64,000 nt of DNA. Source: Neptuniibacter sp. (GTDB lineage Bacteria > Pseudomonadota > Gammaproteobacteria > Pseudomonadales > Balneatricaceae). Location: positions 1 to 64,000 of the forward strand of contig NZ_JAAEQH010000105.1 in the NCBI RefSeq assembly GCF_024231755.1, given 5' to 3'. Below, piece after piece: positions 8,232 through 16,548 of this stretch. The notes under the pieces were generated by a model. It worked only from the letters and a program-made list of their open reading frames with translations, was not told the DNA's origin and did no database searches. The position numbers and the translations under genes are program-made. Position 1 is the stretch's first letter. Every line of letters starts with the position of its first letter.

Positions 8232-9155
8232 TCAGAAGTATTTTTCCTCATACTTCGGGTATAAGTGCACTACAGTGCGAGCAAATTCTCGACGATTCAA
8301 AGCCACATTCTTAAATTCATCCTTTATTGGCAGCTTCATTACTTCCGTCATACTTAGACCCGCTTTAGCGGACTCAGTTAACACTTGATCGAGCCAGCTC
8401 AAGTATGAAGACATCTGATCAAAAGCGCTTGCATCTGTCACTAAAGGCCCATGACCTGGCACCACTAGAGAGTATTTAATGGAGCGTAAATTATCTATTT
8501 CATCCAACCATACATTCAGGCCTGGTGTATGTGGAGTTGTCAGAGCTCGCTGATAAAAAACCATATCTGAAGCAAACAACACACCTGTTTTCTGGTCGAG
8601 AATAACCAAATCGGAACCAGTATGACCGGTATACCCCATCAGTTTAAGATTGTGAGTCCCAAGCTTTAACTCATCACCTTTTACCGGATTCGATGGAAGA
8701 AACACTTCAGTTGAGCGCATCCAGTCACCAACCATTTGATATAAATTGGTAGCAAATGCATCGCCATGTATAGCTATCTGCTTTCCAGTTTCCGGTAGAG
8801 CCTGAATATCCACATCACTGAATGCTTGATTCCCCAGGAAATGATCTGGATGGTGATGAGTGTTGTACACAACTTTTATGGGCTTATCTGTAATCTCTTC
8901 AATAGCCTTACGCATCGCCTTGCCATATCGAACAGAAGGGCCTGTATCAATAACGACAACACCTTCTTCAGTAACGATAAAAGCGGTATTCACGATATTA
9001 CCGCCATTTTTGTTACTAAAGTCCTCAAGCACACCTTGGAAGATCCAGGTATTTTCAGCGATTTTTTCCGCTTTAAGGTTGTAGCTTAATGGTGCAGCAT
9101 TAACAGCAACCGCAAAAAAACATGCCGTGAAGATGAGTGTAATTTTTTTAAGCAT
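8232..9155 (-). CDS. Quinoprotein-associated zinc metallohydrolase (SoxH-related)
   Basis: 307 residues from ATG at 9155, which follows a purine-rich ribosome site and opens a signal peptide (MLKKITLIFTACFFAVAVNA). The metallo-beta-lactamase fold shows THHHPDH, a GHTGSD segment, ASDMV and PGHGP, the usual two-zinc ligands. Proteins like this (quinoprotein relay system zinc metallohydrolase families) are found with PQQ alcohol dehydrogenases together with a SoxYZ-like carrier. They may remove a group bound to the carrier cysteine. It lies ten bases after the SoxYZ-like gene, last gene of the PedF operon. Substrate unknown. Confidence 0.85.
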   Translation of the reverse strand: MLKKITLIFTACFFAVAVNAAPLSYNLKAEKIAENTWIFQGVLEDFSNKNGGNIVNTAFIVTEEGVVVIDTGPSVRYGKAMRKAIEEITDKPIKVVYNTHHHPDHFLGNQAFSDVDIQALPETGKQIAIHGDAFATNLYQMVGDWMRSTEVFLPSNPVKGDELKLGTHNLKLMGYTGHTGSDLVILDQKTGVLFASDMVFYQRALTTPHTPGLNVWLDEIDNLRSIKYSLVVPGHGPLVTDASAFDQMSSYLSWLDQVLTESAKAGLSMTEVMKLPIKDEFKNVALNRREFARTVVHLYPKYEEKYF

Positions 9156-9165
9156 TCCCCTTCCC

Positions 9166-9918
9166 CTAAAGCGCCGTCTCAAACTCATTAGCACCATTAT
9201 CCCGCATCCAAACACTATATTTGTGAGATTTATCACGCACATCAAAAGTGATTACAGGGTTTTCACTAACTGGTTGCGAAAGATCCATTTTAGCGAGGTC
9301 CTTCCCTGCTTCTGATCGAACAACGACCTGTTCGATGTAGAATTCTGGGATAGAATCAACAAGCCCGGTATCCATAGGATGGATTACTTTAAACTTGTAA
9401 CGACCACCCTCTTCTCTTGGGAAGAAGCGACTTTTGGTTTCACCTAGATGACTTTCCCAGTATGGGTTTGCGTTACCAGTACTAGGCGTGGTGCAACCTC
9501 CACCGGCCGCATCAAGATAACTACCACCGATATGCCAAACACCATCCTTTGTTAAAACAGCAGCACGAATTGCCGTGCCCTGCTGAACTTTTATTCTCAA
9601 AGAAACACGCGGCACAATTTCAGGATGCGGGTAATAAGTAAAGATATGCTGAATCGGATTTAGGTCAGCGAAAGAGACAATTTTTTCAATATTACCGGAA
9701 AGGGCTGAAGCGTTTACGGTGATGGGTACCTGTGTAGGGTCTTCAGCAAATTCAGGGACCTCAACAACAACCCTCTCATCAAAAACATACTTATCCTCTC
9801 CGATGAAGAGCAGCCGCATAGAGTTCCATAACGGGGATTCTAGTGGATCAACCTCTGTAGCCTGAGCACCCAAAGGTATTAACGCAGCTAAAAGCACAGC
9901 TGCAACTTGCTTTTTCAT
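9166..9918 (-). CDS. Quinoprotein dehydrogenase-associated SoxYZ-like carrier protein
   Basis: 250 residues with signal peptide (MKKQVAAVLLAALIPLGAQA). The first half resembles SoxY and contains GGGC at Cys142, matching the swinging carrier cysteine of SoxY; the second half (about 155-250) resembles SoxZ, so this is a fused SoxY-SoxZ. In thiosulfate oxidation SoxYZ carries sulfur intermediates in the periplasm. Fused forms next to PQQ dehydrogenases are a recognised family of unknown cargo. Neighbours are the MoxJ-like protein and the SoxH-like hydrolase. Confidence 0.87.
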   Translation of the reverse strand: MKKQVAAVLLAALIPLGAQATEVDPLESPLWNSMRLLFIGEDKYVFDERVVVEVPEFAEDPTQVPITVNASALSGNIEKIVSFADLNPIQHIFTYYPHPEIVPRVSLRIKVQQGTAIRAAVLTKDGVWHIGGSYLDAAGGGCTTPSTGNANPYWESHLGETKSRFFPREEGGRYKFKVIHPMDTGLVDSIPEFYIEQVVVRSEAGKDLAKMDLSQPVSENPVITFDVRDKSHKYSVWMRDNGANEFETAL

Positions 9919-9972
9919 TTTGCATCCCTCTTGTATTTTATTGTTATGAGGAGGTATCAGGTATTGAATCAG

Positions 9973-10890
9973 CTATTGCTTTACATCCTGGTAAAACGCT
10001 GGCTTATCGTATCTAAGACCATAGCTGTTAAAGATTTGTTCCATTTGCCCATCAGCAACCATCTTCTCAACAATATCACCGACGGCATAACCCAACTGAC
10101 GATAGGTATGTTTAACCGCCATTCCTATATCCCACTTCTGCTTACCCATATTTGGATAACCGTTTACGCCCAACTTGTATCGATTCTGATCACTTTTCTG
10201 GATCAGCCAATCGATTTCAGAACGCATTGCCATGACAGCATCGACCTCTTCAGCTTCCATTCCCTTAAAAGCCAGGCCTGCATTCATGTAGTGATGAGTT
10301 TTATCACGCATACGTCCACCAAAGGCCGATGTCAGGTAAATAGCTGGAAGGCTATCTATCTCTACGCCTATTGGGTGATACTGAAACACTGCAACTGTGG
10401 AGACATGGTCCAGCTTGGTGCTGTCGTACGCAACTTGCCAGCTTTCCTGGTGATACGGCCCAAACATAACAACCATGTCATTTAGTGCGAGGCCATAACC
10501 ATCAATCTTGTATGAGTAGTCACGATCGTAAGGTACGCGAAGCATCACATCAGCTATCTTTTTTAGGTTAAGCTGATTATCTTCGCCCTTGTCCAGATAG
10601 TGGCCTTTCCAGACATTGTTGCGTAGATCATCTTCCAGATTTTCATCTGGCGTAATCCAATGCGGTCGAAATTCAAGGCCCAGACTTTTAGCGATAGCCT
10701 TTCCTACCTCTACATCAATACCCGCAGGCTTTCCATCCTGCATGAACGAGTAAGGTGGAAAATCGCGATAAAAACCAATTCTTATATAACCACTATCAAT
10801 AACGTCGTCGTAATAACGAGCTTGCGCCAGGCTGCTAAGCAGGCTGGCGCAAGTAATAAGGATAGTGCTGAGGAGTAATTTCTTATTCAT
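9973..10890 (-). CDS. MoxJ-like periplasmic binding protein associated with quinoprotein dehydrogenase
   Basis: 305 residues from ATG at 10890, overlapping the end of the cytochrome gene by eight bases. Signal peptide (MNKKLLLSTILITCASLLSSLAQA cleavage region). The rest is a family 3 solute-binding fold: YIRIGFYRDFPPYSF, GKPAGIDVEVGKAIAKSLGLEF, and a late EQIFNSYGL segment. In methylotrophs the relative MoxJ/MxaJ is needed for methanol dehydrogenase and is thought to act as a periplasmic chaperone rather than a transporter subunit. No permease is paired with it here, which agrees with that role. Confidence 0.86.
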   Translation of the reverse strand: MNKKLLLSTILITCASLLSSLAQARYYDDVIDSGYIRIGFYRDFPPYSFMQDGKPAGIDVEVGKAIAKSLGLEFRPHWITPDENLEDDLRNNVWKGHYLDKGEDNQLNLKKIADVMLRVPYDRDYSYKIDGYGLALNDMVVMFGPYHQESWQVAYDSTKLDHVSTVAVFQYHPIGVEIDSLPAIYLTSAFGGRMRDKTHHYMNAGLAFKGMEAEEVDAVMAMRSEIDWLIQKSDQNRYKLGVNGYPNMGKQKWDIGMAVKHTYRQLGYAVGDIVEKMVADGQMEQIFNSYGLRYDKPAFYQDVKQ

Positions 10891-11329
10891 CAACAGCAAC
10901 AGTCTCCAGGTATGCACGGATTGCCCATAGCGCTTCCTGGCTCAGGTGCTCAGCCATTTTAGGCATGTAAACACGACCGTCACGTACCGCACCGTTTACT
11001 ACACGGTACTTGTACCATTCGTCACCTTCGATACCTGGCTCCAGGTAACGCAGGTCAGGAGCGATACCACCAGAGATAGCATCCAGACCGTGACAACGTG
11101 CACAGTTCTGAGTGTAGGCAGAAGTACCGATCTCTACAGCCAGAGCGCGATTTTCGTAATCTTCAGTGTACGGGTTCTCATCCAACCACTCTTCACCCAG
11201 CAACTTCAGACCAGTAATATCGATTGACTGAGGCACAACATCGCCATGAGCCATAACCTGACCAGAAAGAGCAGCAGCCAGCATACCAGCTGTAGTTAAA
11301 CCCAAAAGTTTCTTGTTAATAGACATCAT
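10883..11329 (-). CDS. pedF: Cytochrome c550, PedF/ExaB type
   Basis: 148 residues; signal peptide, then one heme c motif CARCH (Cys76, Cys79, His80) and a candidate Met ligand in VYMPKMAEHLS. Periplasmic electron acceptor for PQQ alcohol dehydrogenase, passing electrons to a terminal oxidase. It is first gene of the operon cytochrome - MoxJ-like - SoxYZ-like - hydrolase, divergent from the calcium-type dehydrogenase over a 478-base regulatory region. Two ATG codons in a row begin the frame; the first was taken. Confidence 0.92.
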   Translation of the reverse strand: MMSINKKLLGLTTAGMLAAALSGQVMAHGDVVPQSIDITGLKLLGEEWLDENPYTEDYENRALAVEIGTSAYTQNCARCHGLDAISGGIAPDLRYLEPGIEGDEWYKYRVVNGAVRDGRVYMPKMAEHLSQEALWAIRAYLETVAVDE

Positions 11330-11807
11330 TTATCACCACTTAATTTTTATACTGTGCTCGAAAGCCTTAATTCAGTTTTAATCCTGCAAAACTGAATGCT
11401 CACTTAAGCAACCGCCGTTGATTTCCTAAGCAATGCCTTCCGAAGAACCGGTACAGCCAGAGTCCACCCACTCCAGCAGGAATGCCCCATATGATATTGC
11501 GAGTGCAAAATGCCCCAGAATTGTACTTTGGATTTCAAAAACTACTCCCTTGGTACCAATTTACTCCCACGGCAGCACAAAAGTATCAAAAAATACCAAC
11601 ACCTCTTATACCAAGGCACTAATCCTGGCTGATTACTACGGGCTTTCGCCCTAATACTCTCAGGATCTCTTCCCTCACTTTCATGGATTTAGCCTTGGCT
11701 ATCGAGGCGTTATTCCGTTGTTGCCAAACCCACTATGAACGGAGAATGGAATGCAGCGTGGCACAGCCCGCAACCTAAAGACGTTCCTATTTAACAGGAT
11801 TTAAAAC
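11330..11807. promoter_or_regulatory. 478-base divergent regulatory region between pedF and the calcium-type dehydrogenase
   Basis: No supported gene inside. It must contain the promoters of both operons. The operator-like element (copy B) lies near its middle at 11543-11562, about 215 bases from the cytochrome start and 250 from the dehydrogenase start. A partial extra copy (TACTCCC at 11562-11568) directly abuts it. Confidence 0.75.
11543..11562. promoter_or_regulatory. Shared operator-like element, copy B
   Basis: TACTCCCTTGGTA, then CC, then AATTT. It matches copy A at 6974 in 18 of 20 bases, the only two differences being adjacent. It contains a small palindrome TTGGTACCAA. I found no third full copy in the window. 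Confidence 0.5.
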
Positions 11808-13637
11808 ATGACAAAAAAAATAAACAAACTGGGTCTTAAGCCTCTATGCGCAGCAATAGGTTTGAGCCTTGTAGCAGGTACAGCACTGGCTAAGCCGGTT
11901 ACTTGGAATGATATTCAGAACGACGCCAAGACACCTGCTGATGTCCTGGGTTACGGTATCGGCCCTAAAGCACAGCGTTGGAGTGATCTGAACGAAATCA
12001 ACACTAAAACCGTTAGCAAACTGACTCCAGCATGGTCTTTCTCTTTCGGTGATGAGAAGCAGCGCGGTCAGGAAACGCAGGCTCTTGTACACGAAGGCAT
12101 TATCTACGTTACTGGTTCTTACTCACGCATGTGGGCACTAGACGCAAAAACTGGTAAGAAAATCTGGTCATACTCTTACCGTCTACCGGAAGACATTCGT
12201 CCATGTTGTGACGTAGTAAACCGTGGTGCAGCTATCTTCGGCGACCTGGTTTACATGGGTACTCTCGATGCTGCAATCGTAGCTCTGGATAAGAAAACTG
12301 GTAAGCGCGTTTGGAAGAAGAAATTCGCAGACCACACTGAAGGCTACACCATGACTGGTGCACCTACGATCATCAAAGATCAGAAAACAGGCAAAGTAAT
12401 GCTGATTCATGGATCTTCTGGTGACGAATTCGGTGTTGTAGGTAAACTGTTCGCTCGTGATCCTATGACAGGTGAAGAGATCTGGATGCGTCCATTCGTT
12501 GAAGGCCACTACGGCACTCTGAATGGCAAGAAGAGCACACCAACAGGTGATCCAAAAGCCCCTTCTTGGCCTGACGATCCAAACTCTCCAACTGGTAAAG
12601 TTGAAGCATGGAGCCACGGCGGTGGTGCACCATGGCAGTCTGCTAGCTTCGACGTTGAAACTAACACTATCATCGTAGGTGCTGGTAACCCTGCACCATG
12701 GAACGGCTGGGCACGTACTGCACCAGGCGGCGATCCAGCTGATTACGATAGCCTGTACACTTCTGGTCAGGTTGCTGTTGATCCATCAACGGGTGAAGTT
12801 AAGTGGTTCTACCAGCACACGCCAAACGATGCTTGGGACTTCTCTGGTAACAACGAACTGGTTCTTTTCGAATACAAAGACAACGGTAAAACTGTAAAAG
12901 CGACAGCTCACGCTGACCGTAACGGTTTCTTCTACGTTGTTAACCGCGAGAACGGTGACTTCATCCGTGGTTTCCCATTCGTAGACAACATTACTTGGGC
13001 TACAGGTATCGATCCAAAAACGGGTCGCCCTATGGAAGTTGAAGGCCAGCGCCCACCAGCTCCAGAGCCAGGTAAGAAGAAAGGTAAATCTATCGAAGTT
13101 TCCCCTCCATTCCTGGGTGGTAAAAACTGGAACCCTATGGCTTACAGCCAGGACACTGGTCTGTTCTACCTGGGCGCTAACAACTGGAAAGAAGATTACT
13201 GGACTGAAGAAGTTCACTACAAGCGTGGTGCAGCTTACCTAGGTCAGGGTTTCCGTATCAAGAAAATGTACGATGACCACGTAGGTGTTCTTCGCGCTGT
13301 AGATCCGAAAACTGGCAAGATCGTATGGTCTCACAAAGAGAAACTACCACTATGGTCTGGCGTACTGGCAACTAAAGGTAACCTGGTCTTCACTGGTACT
13401 GGCGACGGCTACTTCAAAGCATTCGACGCTAAAACTGGTAAAGAGCTGTGGAAGTTCCAGACTGGCTCCGGCATCGTTTCTTCTCCAATCACTTGGGAAG
13501 AAGATGGCGAGCAGTACATCGGCCTAGCAAGCGGTTACGGTGGTGCAGTACCACTTTGGGGCGGCGACATGGCTGACCTGACTAAGCCTGTATCACAGGG
13601 TGGTTCTTTCTGGGTATTCAAACTGCCTAAGCACTAA
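11808..13637 (+). CDS. pedE: PQQ-dependent alcohol dehydrogenase, calcium-type (PedE/ExaA-like)
   Basis: 609 residues with a signal peptide ending near ALA (residue 28). Same propeller family as the enzyme at 5098: disulfide CC at residues 133-134, tryptophan-docking repeats and the shared stretch [20 protein letters not shown]. The active-site stretch is NDAWDFSGNNE: catalytic Asp is D344 and position +2 is Ser346, not Asp. This pattern marks the calcium-dependent ethanol dehydrogenases (PedE, ExaA). Divergent from pedF; followed by a strong terminator. The start has a weak ribosome site (CAGGA). Confidence 0.92.
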   Translation: MTKKINKLGLKPLCAAIGLSLVAGTALAKPVTWNDIQNDAKTPADVLGYGIGPKAQRWSDLNEINTKTVSKLTPAWSFSFGDEKQRGQETQALVHEGIIYVTGSYSRMWALDAKTGKKIWSYSYRLPEDIRPCCDVVNRGAAIFGDLVYMGTLDAAIVALDKKTGKRVWKKKFADHTEGYTMTGAPTIIKDQKTGKVMLIHGSSGDEFGVVGKLFARDPMTGEEIWMRPFVEGHYGTLNGKKSTPTGDPKAPSWPDDPNSPTGKVEAWSHGGGAPWQSASFDVETNTIIVGAGNPAPWNGWARTAPGGDPADYDSLYTSGQVAVDPSTGEVKWFYQHTPNDAWDFSGNNELVLFEYKDNGKTVKATAHADRNGFFYVVNRENGDFIRGFPFVDNITWATGIDPKTGRPMEVEGQRPPAPEPGKKKGKSIEVSPPFLGGKNWNPMAYSQDTGLFYLGANNWKEDYWTEEVHYKRGAAYLGQGFRIKKMYDDHVGVLRAVDPKTGKIVWSHKEKLPLWSGVLATKGNLVFTGTGDGYFKAFDAKTGKELWKFQTGSGIVSSPITWEEDGEQYIGLASGYGGAVPLWGGDMADLTKPVSQGGSFWVFKLPKH

Positions 13638-13678
13638 GCGCCATAGACTAAGCAGCTAAATGCTAACTTAGTACAGAC

Positions 13679-13712
13679 CCGCATTTGAGCCTGGCTTGAA
13701 TGCGGTTTTTTT
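13679..13712 (+). terminator. Terminator between the calcium-type dehydrogenase and the pentapeptide gene
   Basis: Stem CCGCATT / AATGCGG with a 13-base loop and seven T residues. It ends only a base before the ribosome site (GCAGGAG) of the next gene, so the pentapeptide gene is probably read only by partial read-through. Confidence 0.85.
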
Positions 13713-13724
13713 GCAGGAGAAACA

Positions 13725-14363
13725 ATGAAGAAACTACTTATTTTATCAGCCGCCCTCGCCCCTTTTGCTGCACAAGCATCGGATTTAGTTATCAATGGCT
13801 GTGTTATTGAACCAGAAACTAAATGTGAAAATGCAGATCTTAGCGGCGCTAATCTGAGAAATGCCGATCTATCGGGCGCTATTCTCACGGGCGCAAATTT
13901 GAGCGGTGCTGACCTACGTCACGCCAAGCTAAAAAATACCAATTTTGAAAAAGCAAACCTCCAAGGTACTAATTTTGCCCGCGCAGACATGCGCCACGCG
14001 ACAGTTCGTGGAGCAAAATTACAAAACGCAAATCTGGAAGCGATAAATGGCTGGGCGCTCTTTGCACAAGGCGCTAATTTCCATAAAGCCAATCTACATG
14101 GAGCCAACCTGAATTTTGCACGTTTCAGCGGTGCCAAGCTGCAATACGCAAACCTTCAGGCTGCTAATTTAGAAATTGCCTGGATGACCAAAGTAGACCT
14201 TACTGGCGCTAATTTGAAGAATGCCAATCTACAAGAAGCCAAGCTGAATGCCGCCAACCTTGAAAACGCCGATTTCACAGGCGTAAGGAAACACTTTGCG
14301 ACCTTCCAGGCAACATATATGGAAGGCTGTAAAAACTGCCCATTTGGATGGTCCAAAAACTAA
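13725..14363 (+). CDS. Secreted pentapeptide-repeat protein
   Basis: 212 residues; signal peptide MKKLLILSAALAPFAAQA, then about 30 tandem pentapeptides of the A(D/N)LXX form (ADLSGANLRNADLSGA and on) from about residue 35 to 190. These build a right-handed quadrilateral beta-helix. One Cys pair appears early (NGCVIEPETKC) and another at the end (GCKNC). Periplasmic location plus its place after the dehydrogenase suggest a scaffold or stabiliser for the alcohol system, which is inference. An antisense open frame over it is only a shadow of the repeats. Confidence 0.88.
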   Translation: MKKLLILSAALAPFAAQASDLVINGCVIEPETKCENADLSGANLRNADLSGAILTGANLSGADLRHAKLKNTNFEKANLQGTNFARADMRHATVRGAKLQNANLEAINGWALFAQGANFHKANLHGANLNFARFSGAKLQYANLQAANLEIAWMTKVDLTGANLKNANLQEAKLNAANLENADFTGVRKHFATFQATYMEGCKNCPFGWSKN

Positions 14364-14377
14364 TTTTTTGAACAACC

Positions 14378-14411
14378 AAAAAGGGGATTCACCACCCGGA
14401 ATCCCCTTTTT
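14378..14411. terminator. Bidirectional terminator
   Basis: Perfect 12-base stem AAAAAGGGGATT / AATCCCCTTTTT with a 10-base loop, between the converging pentapeptide and response regulator genes. Confidence 0.9.
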
Positions 14412-14437
14412 AAAAGCTAGCTTATTAAACCAAGCTA

Positions 14438-15079
14438 TCAGTTCGCACTACCTACCTTAACAAGACCAGTTTCAATCGCGAGATGAACCAGCTCCGCTGT
14501 AGAGCCAATATTAAGCTTACTTTTCAGAATAGCAGTGTAGTTAGATACAGTTTTGTTACTAATGCATAACTCGTCAGAGATATCCTTTACACTCAAGCCT
14601 CTTGCAAGCATTACAAAGATCTCAAACTCACGCTGAGTCATGTCACGCAGGCGCTGGTCAGACTGCTCAGGGCGACTTACAGCCAATCGCATAGCCAGCT
14701 CATGCTCTACGTACAACTGCCCTGTAGCTACCTTCTTAACAGCCTCAATAAGAATATCTGGCGTACAGCTTTTAGTGATATAGCCTCGCGCCCCTGTATC
14801 AAGAGCCTGCGTAACCACAGGCACTTCGTCATACATGCTAAAGAAAAGAATATTTATATCCGGGAAACGCTGAAGAATTCTTCGCGCTGCTTCAATACCA
14901 CTGATACCCGACATATTTACATCCATAATCAGAACATCCGGCGTTTCTTCCTGACACATACTATATGCCTGATCACCATTACCCGCTTCTTTTACCTCAC
15001 AGGGAGATAGCACGGTTGCAAGTAAGCTGGCATAGCCCTGCCTGACCACAGCATGGTCATCCACAATTAAAATTTTCAT
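14438..15079 (-). CDS. NarL/UhpA-type response regulator (MoxX-like), copy 1
   Basis: 213 residues. Receiver domain 1-120 with phosphorylation site Asp53 (LIMDVNMSG) and Lys in YITKS; LuxR-type helix-turn-helix at about 145-205 (LTQREFEIF style DMTQREFEIFVMLARGLS, then ISNKTVSNYTAILK). Ten bases after the sensor kinase on the same strand, so likely its partner. Very similar to the regulator at 16549, with almost the same length and many identical segments. MoxX/MxaB-type regulators control methanol dehydrogenase genes in methylotrophs; a comparable role here is inference. Confidence 0.88.
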   Translation of the reverse strand: MKILIVDDHAVVRQGYASLLATVLSPCEVKEAGNGDQAYSMCQEETPDVLIMDVNMSGISGIEAARRILQRFPDINILFFSMYDEVPVVTQALDTGARGYITKSCTPDILIEAVKKVATGQLYVEHELAMRLAVSRPEQSDQRLRDMTQREFEIFVMLARGLSVKDISDELCISNKTVSNYTAILKSKLNIGSTAELVHLAIETGLVKVGSAN

Positions 15080-15088
15080 ACGGTTTCA

Positions 15089-16402
15089 TTATTCCCCAAT
15101 CTTTTCATCTGCCAAGGGCAAAACGGCATAAACACAACAGCCTCCCTCCTCAGATTCAATAAATTCAAGCGTACCGCCCAGACAGCGCGCTCTTTCACGC
15201 ATTGATCTCATACCCAATCCGGACTGAATATCTCCAGACAGGCCCCTGCCATTATCTGAAATACGCATCAGTAAACGCCCTTCACTGCGATCGATAAATA
15301 GCGACACATGATCAGCTTGAGAGTGACGTGATATGTTATGTAGCGCTTCCTGCACTATTCGATAGATATGTGTATTGTTCTCATCACTGAAGGAAGGAAG
15401 ATCATCACAAATCGAGATGCTGACCTTTGTATTTTGCGAACGGGACCAGTTGTCTACTAAGGAAGTCACCGCCTGTTTTAACCCCAACTGCTCCAGAATC
15501 ACTGGATGCAGGTCTCGTATTAATTGCCTAAAGCTCTCCTGCATTGCATCACAGTTATCAGATATCTGCTGAGCAACAGTCTCAACAAGCTCAGGTTTAT
15601 CTGTAGTCTGGTTAACAAGATAAGCCTGCGCCTTGATACCTGTGAGGTACTGACCAAGATCATCGTGCAGCTCACGCGCAAGATGGGCACGTTCAGTCTC
15701 GCGTATCTTCATCAACTCATGGGTTAATTTTTTATTATCTTCTTCTGCTTTCTCCAAAGCATAAGCCATCATATTAAAATGTTTAGATAACTCATTGATT
15801 TCCTTTATAGAATACTGCTTTAAGCGTGCAGTGAAATGGCCCTGCTGAATTTCATCAAGTGCTGCAAGAAAATGGGCTACAGGCTTTATTCCATGCCGGA
15901 CCCCAAGGTAGATTGCGATATTCGATAGCAGAGCACTAAGAATAAAAAGCATGAAAATACTCTGAACAGATTCCCACACTTCTTCGACTTCATCCGAGCT
16001 GTCGGCCTGAAGCCTAAGCACCTTGCCATTGTCCAGATAGCGGAAATACTGTTTCTCTTCCAACTCTTCAAGACCCGGAATCAGGCCTACAAACCAGTCA
16101 GGAACATCATCATCACCTTCTTCACGTTCATTACGGCTATCTGAGCCCGGCCCCTTGCTCATCATCTCACCAGACTCGATTATATCCAGACTGACATGTC
16201 TTGCATGGCCACCAAGCATGTCGCTCAGTAACTCGTCGTCATTAGATGCGGCGGTTAGAAGTTTGTGACTAAAGCTAACACTAGTTAGCACTTCACGATT
16301 GATGTCTTTAGTCGCCTGCTCCAGCATTGCAAATACTGTTACAACAAGGGCAACAACAAACATTAAAGAAACGATAAGGTTAAGACGAAGAACTGCGTTC
16401 AT
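15089..16402 (-). CDS. Membrane sensor histidine kinase, HisKA_3 type (MoxY/UhpB-like)
   Basis: 437 residues: transmembrane helix 8-27, acidic periplasmic sensor about 28-148 (with an unusual EREEGDDD run), second helix about 149-168, HAMP about 170-222, dimerisation/phosphoacceptor box with His246 (ARELHDDLGQYL), and an ATP-binding domain with SDNGRGLSG and GLGMRSMRERA. It would sense a periplasmic signal and phosphorylate one or both of the flanking NarL-type regulators. The acidic sensor region could plausibly see metal ions, but that is only a suggestion. Confidence 0.88.
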   Translation of the reverse strand: MNAVLRLNLIVSLMFVVALVVTVFAMLEQATKDINREVLTSVSFSHKLLTAASNDDELLSDMLGGHARHVSLDIIESGEMMSKGPGSDSRNEREEGDDDVPDWFVGLIPGLEELEEKQYFRYLDNGKVLRLQADSSDEVEEVWESVQSIFMLFILSALLSNIAIYLGVRHGIKPVAHFLAALDEIQQGHFTARLKQYSIKEINELSKHFNMMAYALEKAEEDNKKLTHELMKIRETERAHLARELHDDLGQYLTGIKAQAYLVNQTTDKPELVETVAQQISDNCDAMQESFRQLIRDLHPVILEQLGLKQAVTSLVDNWSRSQNTKVSISICDDLPSFSDENNTHIYRIVQEALHNISRHSQADHVSLFIDRSEGRLLMRISDNGRGLSGDIQSGLGMRSMRERARCLGGTLEFIESEEGGCCVYAVLPLADEKIGE

Positions 16403-16548
16403 TTACATACTCATGGAATTTCTGCCAAGCGTAGAGTATGCAAAGAGTCAGATATGAGAGGTAATCCCCCTAAGGGGCGAAACAATCTACATCTTCGGTA
16501 TAAGTTTGCACCCAGAAAAGATAAATAATTTCCCAGTGGTAACGGCAG

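Noticed and set aside
9907-10485. 192-residue plus-strand frame opposite the MoxJ-like gene
   Set aside because: Antisense to a well-supported gene, no ribosome site, no domain.
11759-11775. Possible sigma54 promoter (TGGCACAGCCCGCAAC) before the calcium-type dehydrogenase
   Set aside because: GG to GC spacing is two bases short of the required -24/-12 spacing.
12183-13217. Two long antisense frames over the calcium-type dehydrogenase
   Set aside because: Codon-bias shadows of a highly biased gene; Cys/Trp-rich nonsense sequence.
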